This document shows, piece after piece, positions 45,018 through 52,944 of a DNA stretch of 64,000 nt. Source of the DNA: Novosphingobium clariflavum (GTDB lineage: Bacteria > Pseudomonadota > Alphaproteobacteria > Sphingomonadales > Sphingomonadaceae); contig NZ_JAPCWC010000007.1 in NCBI RefSeq assembly GCF_026420865.1, positions 186,001 through 250,000 on the forward strand, written 5' to 3'. The translations under genes were made by a program, and so were the position numbers. Within the stretch, counting starts at the first letter, position 1. The number at the start of each line of letters is the position of its first letter. Below the pieces are notes generated by a model. It was not told the origin of the DNA. It was given only the letters and a program-made list of their open reading frames with translations, and ran no database searches.

Positions 45018-45242
45018 ATGATGAGGAAAATGGCCGATTTACGGTTGGCGCAGGCTGAACCCCGCCCACCTGATACCGAGTTGGAACAGCTGCGCGCGAT
45101 TGCTGCTCTCGAAGCCCTACACGCCCTTTTCGAGAGCCTTCCCCCCGGTACAGAGATAGCATCCGAACACGTTGCGGCCCTGCTCGACGTGACCTCTTCG
45201 GCCCTCCGCTCCGCCTTCACCCCCCGCAAGGCTCCGGAATAG
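45018..45242 (+). CDS. Small protein of the reduced C4 cassette, paralogue 2
   Basis: 74 residues. LRAIAALEALHALFESLPPGTEIASEHVAALLDVTSSAL matches paralogue 1. It follows the second C4-like RNA where an antirepressor would be expected, so this looks like a duplicated cassette that lost its antirepressor. Starts at 45018, 45021 or 45030 are possible. Confidence 0.62.
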   Translation: MMRKMADLRLAQAEPRPPDTELEQLRAIAALEALHALFESLPPGTEIASEHVAALLDVTSSALRSAFTPRKAPE

Positions 45243-45246
45243 CACC

Positions 45247-45858
45247 CTAAATCAGCTGTAACTGCGCCCCCGCGACGGCAGGCGGGCGGCGAAAATGAAA
45301 CCGCGTCGGCTCCGCTGGCTCGGAACCTGCCCGCGCGTCGAAACGATACCACGCGCAATCGTCCGGTGGATCATACTTCGACCCGGCAAACCATTTCAGC
45401 CTGCCCACACTGACGATATCCGTACAGATCGGCCCCAGCGCTGCCGCCTGCTGGGTATGCTTCCAGCTGGCATCAAACAGCATCCACGTCGGCAGGATCG
45501 CGGCCAGATGCCGGATCAGCGCATGAAGCATAGGCCGGTTCCATGGCGGGTTCGTCACGAAACAGGTTGCCGCCCCAACGTCTCCCGCGCCCAGCTGCAA
45601 GGCATTGCCCCGCGCGATGGGCCAGCGATTGCGCAGGCAGTCCCCTTGGGGCTCCAACTCCATCGCCCAATCGCAGACCAGGCCAAGCGCATCGAGCAGA
45701 TTCACCAGATCGCCAGATCCCGCGCAGGGCTCGGCGTAGACCGTTCCCGGCGGCAGGAACGCGGCAAGCGCCTGCACCGCGCGCGGATCAATCGTAGGGT
45801 AGAAATCGTTGCGTTTGCGGGCCTTCTGAGTGCCCATCGCTTGCCCGAGGATACTCAT
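45247..45858 (-). CDS. Phage DNA N6-adenine methyltransferase
   Basis: 203 residues. SAM-binding motif AEPCAGSGDLVNLLDALG is followed by the catalytic motif NPPW in CFVTNPPWNRPMLHALIRH, the order of gamma-type adenine methylases. No target-recognition insert is evident, so specificity is unknown. It is the last gene of the leftward replication operon, coupled by ATGA to the helicase. It may protect phage DNA from restriction or mark it. Confidence 0.75.
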   Translation of the reverse strand: MSILGQAMGTQKARKRNDFYPTIDPRAVQALAAFLPPGTVYAEPCAGSGDLVNLLDALGLVCDWAMELEPQGDCLRNRWPIARGNALQLGAGDVGAATCFVTNPPWNRPMLHALIRHLAAILPTWMLFDASWKHTQQAAALGPICTDIVSVGRLKWFAGSKYDPPDDCAWYRFDARAGSEPAEPTRFHFRRPPAVAGAQLQLI

Positions 45859-47726
45859 CCTTCGTCCCCTCGGAATGCCGACAATGGCACCAAAAGCGCA
45901 TTGTCGGGCTTGCGTGTGTTGAAACGAACCTTCTTGCCGCCAATGGCGCCGTCGATCTTCTTGAGCGACTGGAGCCAGCCACCGCCCGCCCATTCGGTGC
46001 GCTCGAAGATCCGCATCAACGCCTCGTTGGTCGCATAGGCCACGGCCAGATAACCGCTCTGCCAGCCTTCATCATCGAGCAAGGCGTCCTCGATGCCGAA
46101 CGCCCCCTTGCCCTTGTCCACGTAGGACACGACGCGCAGGCCGGACGCGGCAAGGCGCTTGCGGGCAGCTTCATCCACCCCCACAAAACCGGGGTCAGTC
46201 GCGAACTGGCCCGCCTCCACCTTCGTTTTCATGGCACGCTCCAGCCATGCGCCGACCGGCTCGGCCGATTGACCATGCGCGCCCGGTAGCGGATAACTGG
46301 AAAGGTACTGCACCACTCGCTCGGTGTCGGTGCGGGCCTCGGAACGGCCCATCGTGAGCAACGGCAAGATCGACGTTACCGCATCCTGCACCCGCACCAT
46401 GCCCGGTTCGTCGGAAGGGATAATATCGTCGGGCGCATAGTCGTAGAGCAGCAAATCCGCGCACGCGAGCAGCGTGCCGTAGGTATCTTGCCATCGCCCG
46501 GTAAAGCGGTGCGCCCCGATCGCGCGGCGATACGCCTTATAGGTCCGCTCGAACCGGGGCGCTTGCTCGACCATGCGCCGATGCAACCGGCGACCGACGG
46601 TGCGCCACTTGCCCAATTCCAGCTCCAGTTCGGGCACGTCCTCGGCCAGTGGCCGCATTTCCAGCAAGGCGATACGGTTCCGGTCTTCGCCGCGAAACGG
46701 AGCGTGCAACACCGACGAAAGCAGGAACGCGCTCTGCGCCGTAAACTCGACGCCCTTGTGATCCTGCGACCCGCGCAAGATGCGGTCGCCGCTGGAACCC
46801 TTTTTCATCAGGTTCATGACGTTTTGCAGCTTTTCCGGGTTATCGTGCGCCTCGGCCTCATCGATGGAGACGGCCAGCGTATCGTTGCCCAGGATTTGCC
46901 GAATTGCTGCCTCGCTGGCGTCGGCGGTGGACAGGCACCATTCGTCCAGCAGGGCACGGATGCGCTTTTGCAGGGACGATTTGCCCGATGCGGTCGGACT
47001 GACAAGCCAGATATGGGAGCGCCATTCCAGCCACCCGCAGATATAGCCCTGTGCGATCCAGCCCAGCATGAGCAGCGGCGCAGCTGAGGATATCCAATTC
47101 CAGCTGCCGAGCATTTCCAGCAGTTCCTGCGCCTCGGCGCGCGTCGCCGCGTCGCTGGCGGGCGGTGGCAGACTGTCCGACGCAGGGAAGAACACTTCCT
47201 TGCCCGCGATCTTGACCATACCTGCAGGGTGCCGCTCGACCTTGCCGTCTGCGCTGGAAATGAGCACCGAGCGGCCAAGGTGCAGTATCAGCTTGCTTTC
47301 ATCCACTTTCGGACGATGCGCACCACGGCCCAGCACCTTGCCCTGCGGGTTGAAAATCCTCCTCGCGGAGCAGTCCTCGACCAAGGCCAACTGCGCCTTT
47401 GACTGGTTGAAATCCTCAACCGGATCGCCGTCGCGCCAGCCCTTTGGCTTCGCTGGATAATACTCGATCAGGTAGTCTTTCCCGAACCACAGCGCGAGTT
47501 CGCCCTTGCTGCAACTGCGCGGCGGCTCCATCACGATTTGCTGATGCCGGTCGAGAAAGATCAGCTGTTTCCCTAGGATTCCCAGCGGGACCACAGGGCA
47601 CGGCTGCGGAAGCAAAGGCGGCTTCCCGCTCACCTCGTCCATCAGGTCCGCACCGAAAAAGTCAGGCGCGGGCTCGGCTGCGGCATTCCGCATTTCTTCG
47701 AGCCGCGATTGATTGCCCCCGGCCAT
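45855..47726 (-). CDS. Replicative helicase-like P-loop ATPase
   Basis: 623 residues. The Walker A motif SPTASGKSS lies near 243-251 and Walker B LAVSIDEAEA near 284-293, followed by ILRGSQDHKG and SAFLLSSVLHAPFRGEDRNRIALLEM, resembling the arrangement in phage primase-helicases of the DUF927/SF3-like group. The N-terminal 200 residues lack a primase signature, and primase appears to be the separate upstream Toprim protein. It should unwind phage DNA during replication. Confidence 0.75.
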   Translation of the reverse strand: MAGGNQSRLEEMRNAAAEPAPDFFGADLMDEVSGKPPLLPQPCPVVPLGILGKQLIFLDRHQQIVMEPPRSCSKGELALWFGKDYLIEYYPAKPKGWRDGDPVEDFNQSKAQLALVEDCSARRIFNPQGKVLGRGAHRPKVDESKLILHLGRSVLISSADGKVERHPAGMVKIAGKEVFFPASDSLPPPASDAATRAEAQELLEMLGSWNWISSAAPLLMLGWIAQGYICGWLEWRSHIWLVSPTASGKSSLQKRIRALLDEWCLSTADASEAAIRQILGNDTLAVSIDEAEAHDNPEKLQNVMNLMKKGSSGDRILRGSQDHKGVEFTAQSAFLLSSVLHAPFRGEDRNRIALLEMRPLAEDVPELELELGKWRTVGRRLHRRMVEQAPRFERTYKAYRRAIGAHRFTGRWQDTYGTLLACADLLLYDYAPDDIIPSDEPGMVRVQDAVTSILPLLTMGRSEARTDTERVVQYLSSYPLPGAHGQSAEPVGAWLERAMKTKVEAGQFATDPGFVGVDEAARKRLAASGLRVVSYVDKGKGAFGIEDALLDDEGWQSGYLAVAYATNEALMRIFERTEWAGGGWLQSLKKIDGAIGGKKVRFNTRKPDNALLVPLSAFRGDEG

Positions 47727-47729
47727 GTT

Positions 47730-47939
47730 CTACCGTCTTCCTTGGATTGTGTTCACGCTGCGCGGTGCAAGCGGCAAATAGTGTTCGCAGCCTTTCGAGC
47801 CCGGAACGCCGCACTTACGGCAAGCCTCCAGCGACGGCGCCTGCATCGTCGGCGCCGCCCGTCGAGGCGCAGCGCGTTGCCGATCCCGGTATGCAGCGGC
47901 TAGGCGTTTGCGGTCGGCCTCGTTCAGATCGGGGATCAT
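47730..47939 (-). CDS. Small zinc-finger-like protein in the replication operon
   Basis: 69 residues. A basic helix (NEADRKRLAAAYRDRQRAAP) precedes CRKCG-x6-CEH, a likely single zinc site. It lies between the primase and helicase genes and may bridge them. Both ends are tightly spaced or overlapping with neighbours. Confidence 0.62.
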   Translation of the reverse strand: MIPDLNEADRKRLAAAYRDRQRAAPRRAAPTMQAPSLEACRKCGVPGSKGCEHYLPLAPRSVNTIQGRR

Positions 47940-49072
47940 CGCGCCTTCCCCAACAGCCAGTCATTCCAGTCCTTGTATTGTTGCAGGGGGTGGCGGGATT
48001 TGATGATGCGGCGCGACTCCTGTTCGCGCGCCTGGCGCTGCTGTTTTCGAATGGCATCCTCCAACGCGGCGATGGGCTTGGGGTTCGTGTCGTTCTGAGC
48101 AAGGATCGTGAAATCGCCCGCCTGTGCCGGCAGGATGATTTGACCGAGGTTCCCCAGCGTGCCGCCCGCGATCACGCGCGCGTCAGGGTTCGCCATCGCG
48201 TAGGAAAGACCGTCCTCGATCCCTTCCGCCGCCTCAACGGGCGTATGGCCCCGAATACCGGATAGCGGGCAACGTTGGCTTCCCTTCCACAAGGGAAGGT
48301 GTGCCCCCCAATAGGTCGGCCCCCATATCTTCTTGCTGACCTTGGTGAGTTTGCCCTCGATCAGCATGTCCGGGATTTTCACCCAGCCCACGCCCGCGCG
48401 GAATTCAAGGAACGTCAGGTGGACGCCCTTGATCTGGTTGTCGGCGCCGACAAAGCATGTCGCCATCGCGGGCAGCTTCCGCCCGCTTTCCTTATGCGAC
48501 ACCGCATGATGAAACCGGATCGATCCCGGCGGGCGTTTCAACGGGCTATCCGCCCCAAACAAGATCCCGCGCCCGGCAAGGTACATCACCGGCGGGCTGC
48601 TCGGGGTCAGGGGCGCAGCGCTATGCCACAGGGCCTCGGCATTCCGCCGTTTGCGCTCGTCCTGACTGGCCTTTTGCAGTTCCTGCCGCTCGCGCGACTT
48701 CTTCGCGGCCAGCTGCATGCGCTCCAGGGCGCGCGGGTCCATGCTGTCGAGATTGAGGTACTTCTTGGCCTCTTCGATCCCGCGCTTCATGTCGCCGCCG
48801 CCGATGGTCAGCTGCAACAGCTTGAGCATATCGCCCTTGCCGTTCATGTCGCTATCGCTGGTGGCATAGTCTGCCCACGTGCCCCGCTTGGCGCCGCGCG
48901 TCTGAATTTTCAGGGAATCGCCCGGCTCTCCGTACACGGAGCCCACGCACAGGAAACCACCAGCCATCACCGCGTTCGGAAAGATCATCCGCCCCAGCGC
49001 TTCCGCATGGGGCCGCAGCATGTCGGCAATTTCCCCGGCAGACGGACCGGAGAATTCGCGTGTCGCGCTCAT
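47936..49072 (-). CDS. Toprim-domain DNA primase
   Basis: 378 residues. The C-terminal Toprim domain has EGIEDGLS (Glu 283, Asp 287), then GTLGNLGQIILP and LAQND near 324-328 in place of the usual DxD. The N-terminal part (about 30-90) resembles the zinc-less primase/DUF7146-type region of phage primases. It should make RNA primers with the downstream helicase. Coupled to the upstream HTH gene by ATGA. Confidence 0.78.
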   Translation of the reverse strand: MSATREFSGPSAGEIADMLRPHAEALGRMIFPNAVMAGGFLCVGSVYGEPGDSLKIQTRGAKRGTWADYATSDSDMNGKGDMLKLLQLTIGGGDMKRGIEEAKKYLNLDSMDPRALERMQLAAKKSRERQELQKASQDERKRRNAEALWHSAAPLTPSSPPVMYLAGRGILFGADSPLKRPPGSIRFHHAVSHKESGRKLPAMATCFVGADNQIKGVHLTFLEFRAGVGWVKIPDMLIEGKLTKVSKKIWGPTYWGAHLPLWKGSQRCPLSGIRGHTPVEAAEGIEDGLSYAMANPDARVIAGGTLGNLGQIILPAQAGDFTILAQNDTNPKPIAALEDAIRKQQRQAREQESRRIIKSRHPLQQYKDWNDWLLGKAR

Positions 49073-49371
49073 ATCGCAACCTTTGCGAAACTATCGCTGG
49101 TTAACGAGAATTCATCATGTGTTTCGGGCTTCGCACGCAATATCGTATCAGCATCGGCCAGCGGCCTAGGCGGTTCGTACCAATCGGTCGCCTTGCAAAC
49201 CCCCGCGAGTTCCAGCTTCACCGCCTGTTCCAGCGGTGGTCTGCGTTCGCCGCGCTCGATGCGACTCCACATGATAGTCGAGAGGCCAAAGAGCGCCGTA
49301 AGCGCCGTCTGCTTCCGTTTGGGGGTATGGCCATAGCGCCATGCCTTGACCTTTTGAGCACCGAGGTTCAT
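49069..49371 (-). CDS. Cro-like helix-turn-helix regulator
   Basis: 100 residues. KRKQTALTALFGLSTIMWSRIERGERRPPLEQAVKLE is an HTH_XRE-type fold (about 17-58). The ATG at 49371 has no ribosome site and lies about 6 bases after the predicted -10 (GATAAG), so the transcript is probably leaderless. It is divergent from the XRE repressor with an operator between, the classical immunity layout, and is the first gene of the replication operon. Confidence 0.72.
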   Translation of the reverse strand: MNLGAQKVKAWRYGHTPKRKQTALTALFGLSTIMWSRIERGERRPPLEQAVKLELAGVCKATDWYEPPRPLADADTILRAKPETHDEFSLTSDSFAKVAI

Positions 49372-49377
49372 CCCGTG

Positions 49378-49396
49378 CTTATCCAATCTGACTAAT
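49378..49396. promoter_or_regulatory. Central operator O4 between divergent regulators
   Basis: CTTATCCAATCTGACTAAT. On the minus strand TTGCGT-N17-GATAAG reads toward the Cro-like gene. On the plus strand ACTAAT could serve as -10 toward the repressor gene. One of six similar palindromic sites. Confidence 0.65.
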
Positions 49397-49422
49397 TTAA
49401 ACGCAAGCCCCCGGAGGCACTT

Positions 49423-49860
49423 TTGGTCAAAATCATATCTGACGGCATGGCGGGGAACGTCTTACAATTCCCCACTATGGCAAGGAAATCCAAGATCGAG
49501 CGGTTTCCCAACCGCATCCGCGAACTGCGCGAGCAGGCTGGTCTATCCCTTGAACAGCTGGGCGAAAGCGCGGGCATCCACTTTTCCAACCTCGCCAAGA
49601 TCGAAACCGGCGCGCGCGAGATCAAGGAACACCATCTCGACCAGCTGGCGAAAGCACTGGGCTTCCCCAAAGCCGATCTTCTCAATCCTGAGGATGGCGG
49701 CCTGACCCCGGAAGAGCGCGCACTTGTAGAGACATACCGCGATCTGCCTGCCGCCATGAAGAAGACGTTCGATTCCCTGCGCGAAAGCCATCAGGCGTAC
49801 CGGGGCACGGGTGAGATCGTCCCCATGGTTGACACCGATTCGGAGCGAAAGCGCGCCTAA
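49423..49860 (+). CDS. XRE-family phage repressor candidate (TTG start)
   Basis: 145 residues. The HTH_XRE domain spans about 28-85 (RIRELREQAGLSLEQLGESAGIHFSNLAKIETGAR), followed by a short helical tail (ERALVETYRDLPAAMKKTFDSL). There is no S24 self-cleavage domain, so induction would not follow the LexA-like cleavage route; the antirepressor could provide it. The TTG at 49423 is chosen because GGAGG lies 5 bases upstream; internal ATGs at 49447 and 49477 lack ribosome sites. A terminator follows. Confidence 0.75.
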   Translation: MVKIISDGMAGNVLQFPTMARKSKIERFPNRIRELREQAGLSLEQLGESAGIHFSNLAKIETGAREIKEHHLDQLAKALGFPKADLLNPEDGGLTPEERALVETYRDLPAAMKKTFDSLRESHQAYRGTGEIVPMVDTDSERKRA

Positions 49861-49883
49861 CCGAAAATCGCGGTTAACCACCG

Positions 49884-49920
49884 AACCCCGCCGCCCTCCT
49901 GGGCTGCGGGGTTTTCTTTT
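49884..49920 (+). terminator. Terminator after the repressor gene
   Basis: AACCCCGC (49884-49891) pairs with GCGGGGTT (49906-49913), followed by TTCTTTT. It lies 24 bases after the repressor stop. Confidence 0.8.
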
Positions 49921-49963
49921 GCCCGCGATCCACAGGGCATCGCTAGGGGGTTACAAAATCGGT

Positions 49964-49982
49964 CATAGTCAGATTGGATAAA
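49964..49982 (+). promoter_or_regulatory. Operator-like site O5
   Basis: CATAGTCAGATTGGATAAA, same orientation as O6 and 34 bases before it. Tandem placement before the accessory operon at 50054 suggests cooperative repression. Confidence 0.6.
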
Positions 49983-49989
49983 TAACCTC

Positions 49990-50017
49990 TTGCCCTGATT
50001 AGTCTGTTTGGATAAAT
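49990..50017 (+). promoter_or_regulatory. Promoter of the accessory operon with operator-like site O6
   Basis: TTGCCC, a 16-base spacer and ATAAAT, with the palindrome ATTAGTCTGTTTGGATAAA (49998-50016) covering spacer and -10. It drives the genes from 50054. Confidence 0.6.
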
Positions 50018-50053
50018 CTGCACATCGACCCGCTTGCCAAGGAGGCGAATTCG

Positions 50054-50530
50054 ATGTCCGCCGCTATTGTCCAATTCCCGTCTGCGCTGCCGGAGGCCCC
50101 CGCTCCGACCCGCAACGTTCACCCCTTCCCGGCCATGGGCATGCGCCCTGCCGCCATCCGTCCGATTGCCAACGCCCGCCGCGAATATTCCTTCGCGGAC
50201 GTGGTGCGCCTGCTCTCGCTTTCCGGCGAACCGCGCACGCAAATCGGCTACCTTCGCGACCTCGCGAAGCAATGCGGCATGCCGCTGCCCAAGAACCCGC
50301 GCCGTTTCCGTGGCTTGCTGCAAGCAGGCGCGGACATGATCGGCTCGAAGAGCCGTTGGTGCGCCCTCGAATTCGACGCTTGGCTTGATAGCCAGCGCAC
50401 GCCACCCCCCGGCGTCGGCCTTGCGCCGTCGCACGGTGCAGGCGCCGCTTCGCCCCCCGCCGCGGCGCCTGCACCCATTCGCGTTGCCATGCGCGACCGC
50501 GCGCGGCTTCTCGCCGCTGGCGCACGCTGA
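50054..50530 (+). CDS. Hypothetical phage protein, first gene of the accessory operon
   Basis: 158 residues. A Pro-rich N-terminus (1-35) precedes a helical domain (EYSFADVVRLLSLSGEPRTQIGYLRDLAKQCGMP) and a Pro/Ala-rich tail, consistent with a small DNA-binding protein but without a named family. AAGGAGG lies 9 bases before the ATG. Directly downstream of O5/O6. Confidence 0.6.
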   Translation: MSAAIVQFPSALPEAPAPTRNVHPFPAMGMRPAAIRPIANARREYSFADVVRLLSLSGEPRTQIGYLRDLAKQCGMPLPKNPRRFRGLLQAGADMIGSKSRWCALEFDAWLDSQRTPPPGVGLAPSHGAGAASPPAAAPAPIRVAMRDRARLLAAGAR

Positions 50531-50682
50531 TGCTCTGCCGTCGCGACGATCCGGCAGACGCACTGCTCGACCGCTTGAAAGGCGGGATGGTCGGGGCACT
50601 TATCGCCGCCCTGTTCTGCCTCTTCGTGGTCCCGGTAGCCGCCGAATTGATCGCGCACGGCACTGAGGCGTCAGCCCGGTAA
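50530..50682 (+). CDS. Small single-TM protein
   Basis: 50 residues. Charged N-terminus (CRRDDPADALLDRLKGG) and a TM helix at about 20-40 (VGALIAALFCLFVVPVAAEL). Overlaps the previous stop as TGATG. Function unknown; a membrane moron is possible. Confidence 0.55.
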   Translation: MLCRRDDPADALLDRLKGGMVGALIAALFCLFVVPVAAELIAHGTEASAR

Positions 50683-50693
50683 CGAGCAGCCCC

Positions 50694-50777
50694 ATGCGGC
50701 GCTTTCTGATCTTCTACGCGATGGCCCTTGCCGCCGGCATGGGTTTTGGCGCGCTGCTGAGAGTGCTCAACCCATGA
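50694..50777 (+). CDS. Very small hydrophobic peptide
   Basis: 27 residues, MRRFLIFYAMALAAGMG..., one TM helix with a positive N-terminus. Ends in ATGA overlap with the next gene. Short, but the tight spacing on both sides supports translation. Confidence 0.42.
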   Translation: MRRFLIFYAMALAAGMGFGALLRVLNP

Positions 50778-51238
50778 CCGAAGGTTTCTCAAATCCCTCT
50801 GCCTGCGACCGTTTTTCCGGTCAGTATGATCTCACGCAGGCAGATGCGATAGGCGCGGCGGGCAATGCCCCTACTACCCCCGCCGCGCCTTCTACCTGTT
50901 CCCCAGCCCTCGGGTCGCACCAGGGCGAGCGCGCGTCGGAGGTGACTGCCAACACCTCTGGCGCGCGCCACACCTTCGGCGGCGTCCCGGTTGCCTCGAT
51001 CGAAGCCGTTATGGCGGATCGGCACGCGCAGTTCGCGCACGGGCACACCGTCGAAGACGATTTGCGCCTGCGCCCCGGCCAGCTCGCACAGGCTGCGCTC
51101 GAAAAACTGCGCGGCGGCATCGACCACGCCCAGCTCGGCTATCACGAAAACGCCCGCAAGCTGCTGGTCCGCGCCTGCGCGTTCATCCTTGCCGAACTGG
51201 ACGCACTCGAAGCCCGACGCGCGGAACGCGAGCAGTGA
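50774..51238 (+). CDS. Hypothetical phage protein
   Basis: 154 residues. Low-complexity first 60 residues, then a helical domain (VEDDLRLRPGQLAQAALEKLRGGIDHAQLGYHENARKLLVRACAF) seen in several phage early proteins of unknown role. Coupled at both ends (ATGA and GTGA). Confidence 0.6.
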   Translation: MTEGFSNPSACDRFSGQYDLTQADAIGAAGNAPTTPAAPSTCSPALGSHQGERASEVTANTSGARHTFGGVPVASIEAVMADRHAQFAHGHTVEDDLRLRPGQLAQAALEKLRGGIDHAQLGYHENARKLLVRACAFILAELDALEARRAEREQ

Positions 51239-51387
51239 CCGCGCGGCGCGCGCGCCGCCCCGGCTACCTCGAAACCTACGAGACGCCCGAGGGCGATGGC
51301 GATCTGCCCGACCTCGAATCCTACGAAACCCCGCCCGACGATGCTGCCAGCTTCGCGGACGAATTCAGCGAGTACGACGATGGCTGA
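51235..51387 (+). CDS. Small acidic repeat protein
   Basis: 50 residues with a GTG start. A basic first ten residues (TARRARRPG) are followed by an acidic body containing two copies of Y-E-T-P (YLETYETPEG and LESYETPPD). Highly negative; DNA mimicry is a thought but not supported by more than composition. Overlaps both neighbours. Confidence 0.5.
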   Translation: MTARRARRPGYLETYETPEGDGDLPDLESYETPPDDAASFADEFSEYDDG

Positions 51388-52498
51388 TGGCTCGAAGATC
51401 GAATGGACTGAGGCGACGTGGAACCCGATCACGGGCTGCTCCCTCGCCTCTCCCGGCTGCACCAACTGCTATGCGATGAAGCTGGCAGGCACGCGGTTGC
51501 AGAACCACGAGAGCCGCAAGGGCCTGACGATCGACACCAAGGCCGGGCCGGTCTGGAACGGCGAAGTTCGTTTGAACGAACAATGGCTCGACCAGCCCCT
51601 TCGCTGGAAGCGCCCTCGCATGATTTTCGTCTGCGCCCATGGCGACCTGTTCCATGAGAGCGTGCCAGACGAATGGATTGATCGCGTGTTCGCCGTCATG
51701 GCCTTGGCCACGCAGCACACTTTTCAGGTCCTGACCAAACGCGCAGATCGCATGCGCGCCTATGTGAACAAGCGCGGCAGAAGCTATATCGGCGATCTGT
51801 CACGCGGCATCGACGCGGTGGGTCCACTTGCTCGCAAGCGCGCCGACACTTTCGGTCGTGACACCCCGAAGTGGCCGCTTCCGAATGTCTGGCTTGGCGT
51901 CTCCGTCGAAGATCAGGTTCGCGCAGACGAGCGAATTGATGACCTTCTGTCAACGCGCGCGGCGAAGCGCTGGCTTTCCTGCGAACCGTTGCTTGGCCCG
52001 CTCGACCTGTCCCGATGGACGGCAGCAACAGCGAATTGCTTTACTTGCAACTACCACACCAACGATCCCCGCGCGCTTCGGGGATGCAAAGGCTACTGCC
52101 AAGATCCGACCGGCAAAAGCTGCGATGCCCTGCCGTGCCCTAAATGCGGCCACTTCCACTACTGGACTGGCGGCGCCGCCCGGTTGGATTGGGTTGTCGT
52201 CGGCGGTGAGAATGGCCCTCGGCCGATGCACCCCGATTGGGCTCGCGCAATTCGCGACCAGTGCAACCAGGCGCGCGTACCGTTCTTTTTCAAGCAATGG
52301 GGTTCTTGGGCTCCACTTGGAAAAGCACTGCCGGCGCAGCCTGGATCGCCGGGTATGACAGCTTGGCCCGACGGAACGGTCAGGTTCGGCCATGACGTCG
52401 ATCCGTCGGTTGGTGCTGGTATCTCCATGTTTCGCGGCACCAAGTCGATTACCGGTCGCATGCTTGATGGTCGCACATGGGACGAAGTTCCAGCATGA
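51380..52498 (+). CDS. DUF5131 (phage Gp37/Gp68 family) protein
   Basis: 372 residues. IEWTEATWNPITGCSLASPGCTNCYAMKLA is the family hallmark, with Cys spaced C-x6-C-x2-C like a radical-SAM iron-sulfur site. RPRMIFVCAHGDLFHESVPDEWIDRVFAVM and WVVVGGENGPRPMHPDWARAIRDQC are the other conserved blocks. A Cys-rich insert (CFTCNYH, CKGYC, CPKCGHFH) suggests an additional metal site. Such proteins are common in phages of alphaproteobacteria; the reaction is not known, possibly a nucleic-acid modification. Confidence 0.85.
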   Translation: MADGSKIEWTEATWNPITGCSLASPGCTNCYAMKLAGTRLQNHESRKGLTIDTKAGPVWNGEVRLNEQWLDQPLRWKRPRMIFVCAHGDLFHESVPDEWIDRVFAVMALATQHTFQVLTKRADRMRAYVNKRGRSYIGDLSRGIDAVGPLARKRADTFGRDTPKWPLPNVWLGVSVEDQVRADERIDDLLSTRAAKRWLSCEPLLGPLDLSRWTAATANCFTCNYHTNDPRALRGCKGYCQDPTGKSCDALPCPKCGHFHYWTGGAARLDWVVVGGENGPRPMHPDWARAIRDQCNQARVPFFFKQWGSWAPLGKALPAQPGSPGMTAWPDGTVRFGHDVDPSVGAGISMFRGTKSITGRMLDGRTWDEVPA

Positions 52499-52695
52499 GC
52501 CATTGGGCCTTCGTCCCCGTCAACGAAGCCGCGAAGACCGGAGGCCCCTTCACCCTCCGCGCCGATGACGGCTCGCCCCACGCTGGCCGCTGGGACTGCA
52601 CCATGGGCCGCTTCGCCTACGGACCCGGCCTGCCGATCGGCAAAACCATCACCCACTACCTTGCCCGCCTGCCGGGCAAGGCTCCCCCAGCATAG
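52495..52695 (+). CDS. Small hypothetical phage protein
   Basis: 66 residues, MSHWAFVPVNEAAKTGGPFTL..., no TM or metal motif. Coupled to the DUF5131 gene by ATGA, so possibly a partner of it. Function unknown. Confidence 0.55.
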   Translation: MSHWAFVPVNEAAKTGGPFTLRADDGSPHAGRWDCTMGRFAYGPGLPIGKTITHYLARLPGKAPPA

Positions 52696-52707
52696 GAGAC
52701 GCCTCAA

Positions 52708-52944
52708 ATGGCCGAGACTACCGACGACCGCCTGCGCCTGCTCATCGAGCGAGTGGAGCGCCTGGAAGAAGAGAAGAAGGGCATCGGTGACGATATCCGC
52801 GACGTTTACAACGAGGCCAAGGCCGTTGGCTACGACGTGAAGATCATGCGCCAGATCGTCTCCATCCGGAAGATGAAGCCGGACGACCGCCGGGAAATGG
52901 ACATGCTGCTCGATACCTACAAGACGGCGCTGGGGATCGACTGA
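52708..52944 (+). CDS. GapR family (DUF2312) DNA-binding protein
   Basis: 78 residues. RLRLLIERVERLEEEKKGIGDDIRDVYNEAKAVGYDVKIMRQIVSIRKM is the complete DUF2312/UPF0335 signature. Caulobacter GapR tracks overtwisted DNA and aids replication and chromosome segregation. The host should carry its own copy, so the phage version may act on phage DNA topology or compete with the host protein. It starts 12 bases after the previous stop. Confidence 0.9.
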   Translation: MAETTDDRLRLLIERVERLEEEKKGIGDDIRDVYNEAKAVGYDVKIMRQIVSIRKMKPDDRREMDMLLDTYKTALGID

